Of a stretch of 64,000 bases of DNA, positions 63,396-64,000 are shown piece by piece. The notes beneath the pieces are model-generated. The model was not told the origin of the DNA, did not search any database, and saw only the letters and a list, made by a program, of their open reading frames with translations. The DNA lies in NCBI RefSeq assembly GCF_900166655.1, contig NZ_FVZB01000007.1, positions 1,407,848 through 1,471,847 of the forward strand, in the 5' to 3' direction. Each line of letters begins with the position of its first letter. Positions within the stretch are counted from its first letter, which is position 1. The translations under genes were made by a program, and so were the position numbers. This DNA comes from Halobacillus hunanensis (GTDB taxonomy: Bacteria; Bacillota; Bacilli; Bacillales; Halobacillaceae).

Positions 63396-63836
63396 ATAAG
63401 AACTTCCCTGTGGCATACACCAAAATCTGCTTCCTATCAAATGTGGTGGTGGAAATAAGCTCAGAATACCTTAGCTTTCATTAAAGTGAGCTCAACAACC
63501 TGTTGTGATAACATTGGCTCTAAATCCTTTTAGTTATGAACTGTAAGCGCGATTCATACTGTTTTTACAGGAAAGGGAGGTCTACCTTCCCTTTAACGTA
63601 TACAGTTATACCAGCGTATGTCCAGGCTTCCCATACTTTCATGTTCTTGTATTTCCCCCAAACCATTCTTTGATAAAATGACTGTGCACTCGTTCTTTTT
63701 CTTTTTCCTTAGGTGTGGCAACTTTTGGCTTCAAAAAGAGAATTGAGTGCTTTTTTGTTTTCTCCTGAGTCAAGATACATTAAAATAGACCCCCATATTT
63801 ATTCCAACCAATAAGGTAGGGGGCGAACAAAAACAT
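63396..63836. other. Noncoding spacer before the rRNA operon end
   Basis: About 440 bases with no supportable gene. Seen: a short inverted repeat (AAAGGGAGGT / ACCTTCCCTTT, about 63573-63594) and an extended imperfect hairpin from GCACTC (63687) to GAGTGC (63746) with a T-run, which may terminate the upstream transporter gene. No open frame has a convincing Shine-Dalgarno. Confidence 0.5.
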
Positions 63837-63870
63837 ACAAAAAAAGCCTTGGAGTTTTCCAAGACTTTTA
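63837..63870 (-). terminator. rRNA operon terminator
   Basis: Arms AAGCCTTGGA (63844-63853) and TCCAAGACTT (63858-63867) with one wobble, then seven T residues on the - strand. It lies just beyond the 5S 3' end. Confidence 0.88.
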
Positions 63871-63875
63871 GATTG

Positions 63876-63990
63876 ACGTGGCCGCGTCCTACTCTCACGG
63901 GGATCGACCCGACTACCATCGGCGCTGAAGAGCTTAACTGCTGTGTTCGGCATGGGAACAGGTGTGACCTCTTCGCTGTCGCCACCACAT
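63876..63990 (-). rRNA. rrf: 5S ribosomal RNA
   Basis: The - strand reads GTGGTGGCGACAGCGAAGAG at the 5' end, then TCACACCTGTTCCCATGCCG and GAGAGTAGGACGCGGCCAC at the 3' end, the conserved Bacillus 5S segments. The length is about 115 bases. It is the 3' end of an rRNA operon whose 23S gene should lie beyond 64000. No tRNA genes follow it. An overlapping open frame is an artefact. Confidence 0.95.
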
Positions 63991-64000
63991 CATTTTATAA

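Noticed and set aside
63770..63988. 72-codon open frame on the - strand at the window end
   Set aside because: It coincides with the 5S rRNA gene and its terminator.
1..64000. CRISPR array, prophage, transposase or restriction-modification system
   Set aside because: No spaced direct repeats, phage structural genes, transposase frames or paired methylase-nuclease genes were seen; YtxK is a chromosomal methyltransferase without a nuclease partner.

Overview
The window is chromosomal DNA from a low-GC Gram-positive endospore-former-type bacterium of the family Bacillaceae. Gene content and order follow the 'yt' region of the Bacillus subtilis chromosome (ytoI/ytkL, ackA-ytxK, thiI-nifZ, ezrA-hisJ-refZ-ytsP-rpsD-tyrS, acuABC, motPS-ccpA-aroA, ytxGHJ-murC, sftA-ytpRQP, ytoP-ytzB-ytnP-trmB-ytmP, ytlRQP-pepV, ytzE-ytzG-ytgP-ytfP). 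Sodium-type MotPS stators, acidic C-terminal tails on secreted or membrane proteins and dispersed GAGGCTGGGACA-bounded intergenic repeats suggest a marine or moderately halophilic relative (Halobacillus/Pontibacillus/Virgibacillus-like). That genus-level placement is inference.

Layout. 0.1-8.6 kb (- strand): YtoI regulator; metallo-hydrolase YtkL; a five-gene envelope-stress-like cluster (DUF4178, PspA, DUF4247, DUF350, membrane-fused aminopropyltransferase) behind a sigma-W-like promoter; alanine dehydrogenase; an SDR-like protein. 8.8-14.3 kb: UspA, MoaB, an EcsC-family protein, acetate kinase with a CcpA site near -55, YtxK, and NAD kinase diverging. 14.5-18.6 kb: YtcJ-like amidohydrolase and the ThiI/NifZ pair for tRNA 4-thiouridine. 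18.7-25 kb: EzrA, HisJ, RefZ, free-Met-sulfoxide reductase, rpsD with a leader, tyrS under a T-box. 25.3-31 kb (+): a large class A PBP, then the overlapping acuABC operon, with no acsA beside it. 31-38 kb (-): MotPS, CcpA, AroA(G), YtxJ, YtxHG, MurC. 38-44 kb (-): nicotinate phosphoribosyltransferase, SftA translocase, YtpR, YtpQ, thioredoxin YtpP. 44-48.7 kb is accessory: an orphan PTS IIC-like membrane protein, a chemoreceptor, a lipoprotein, YtoQ and an unlisted 41-residue ORF. 48.7-63.4 kb: housekeeping yt genes, a 53-residue membrane protein with a perfect cre site, MurJ-type flippase YtgP and a CDF transporter. 63.87-64 kb: 5S rRNA and terminator, the 3' end of an rRNA operon on the - strand.

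Themes. Overflow and carbon control recur: ccpA itself, ackA with an upstream cre, cre-like sites at uspA and at the small membrane protein, and acuABC. Envelope and division functions are also dense: PspA cluster, EzrA, PBP, MurC, SftA, RefZ, YtgP. The strongest candidate for an under-described system is the PspA/DUF4178/DUF4247/DUF350/membrane-aminopropyltransferase cluster. Many starts were shortened from the longest open frame to TTG, GTG or ATG codons that sit correctly behind a Shine-Dalgarno sequence.
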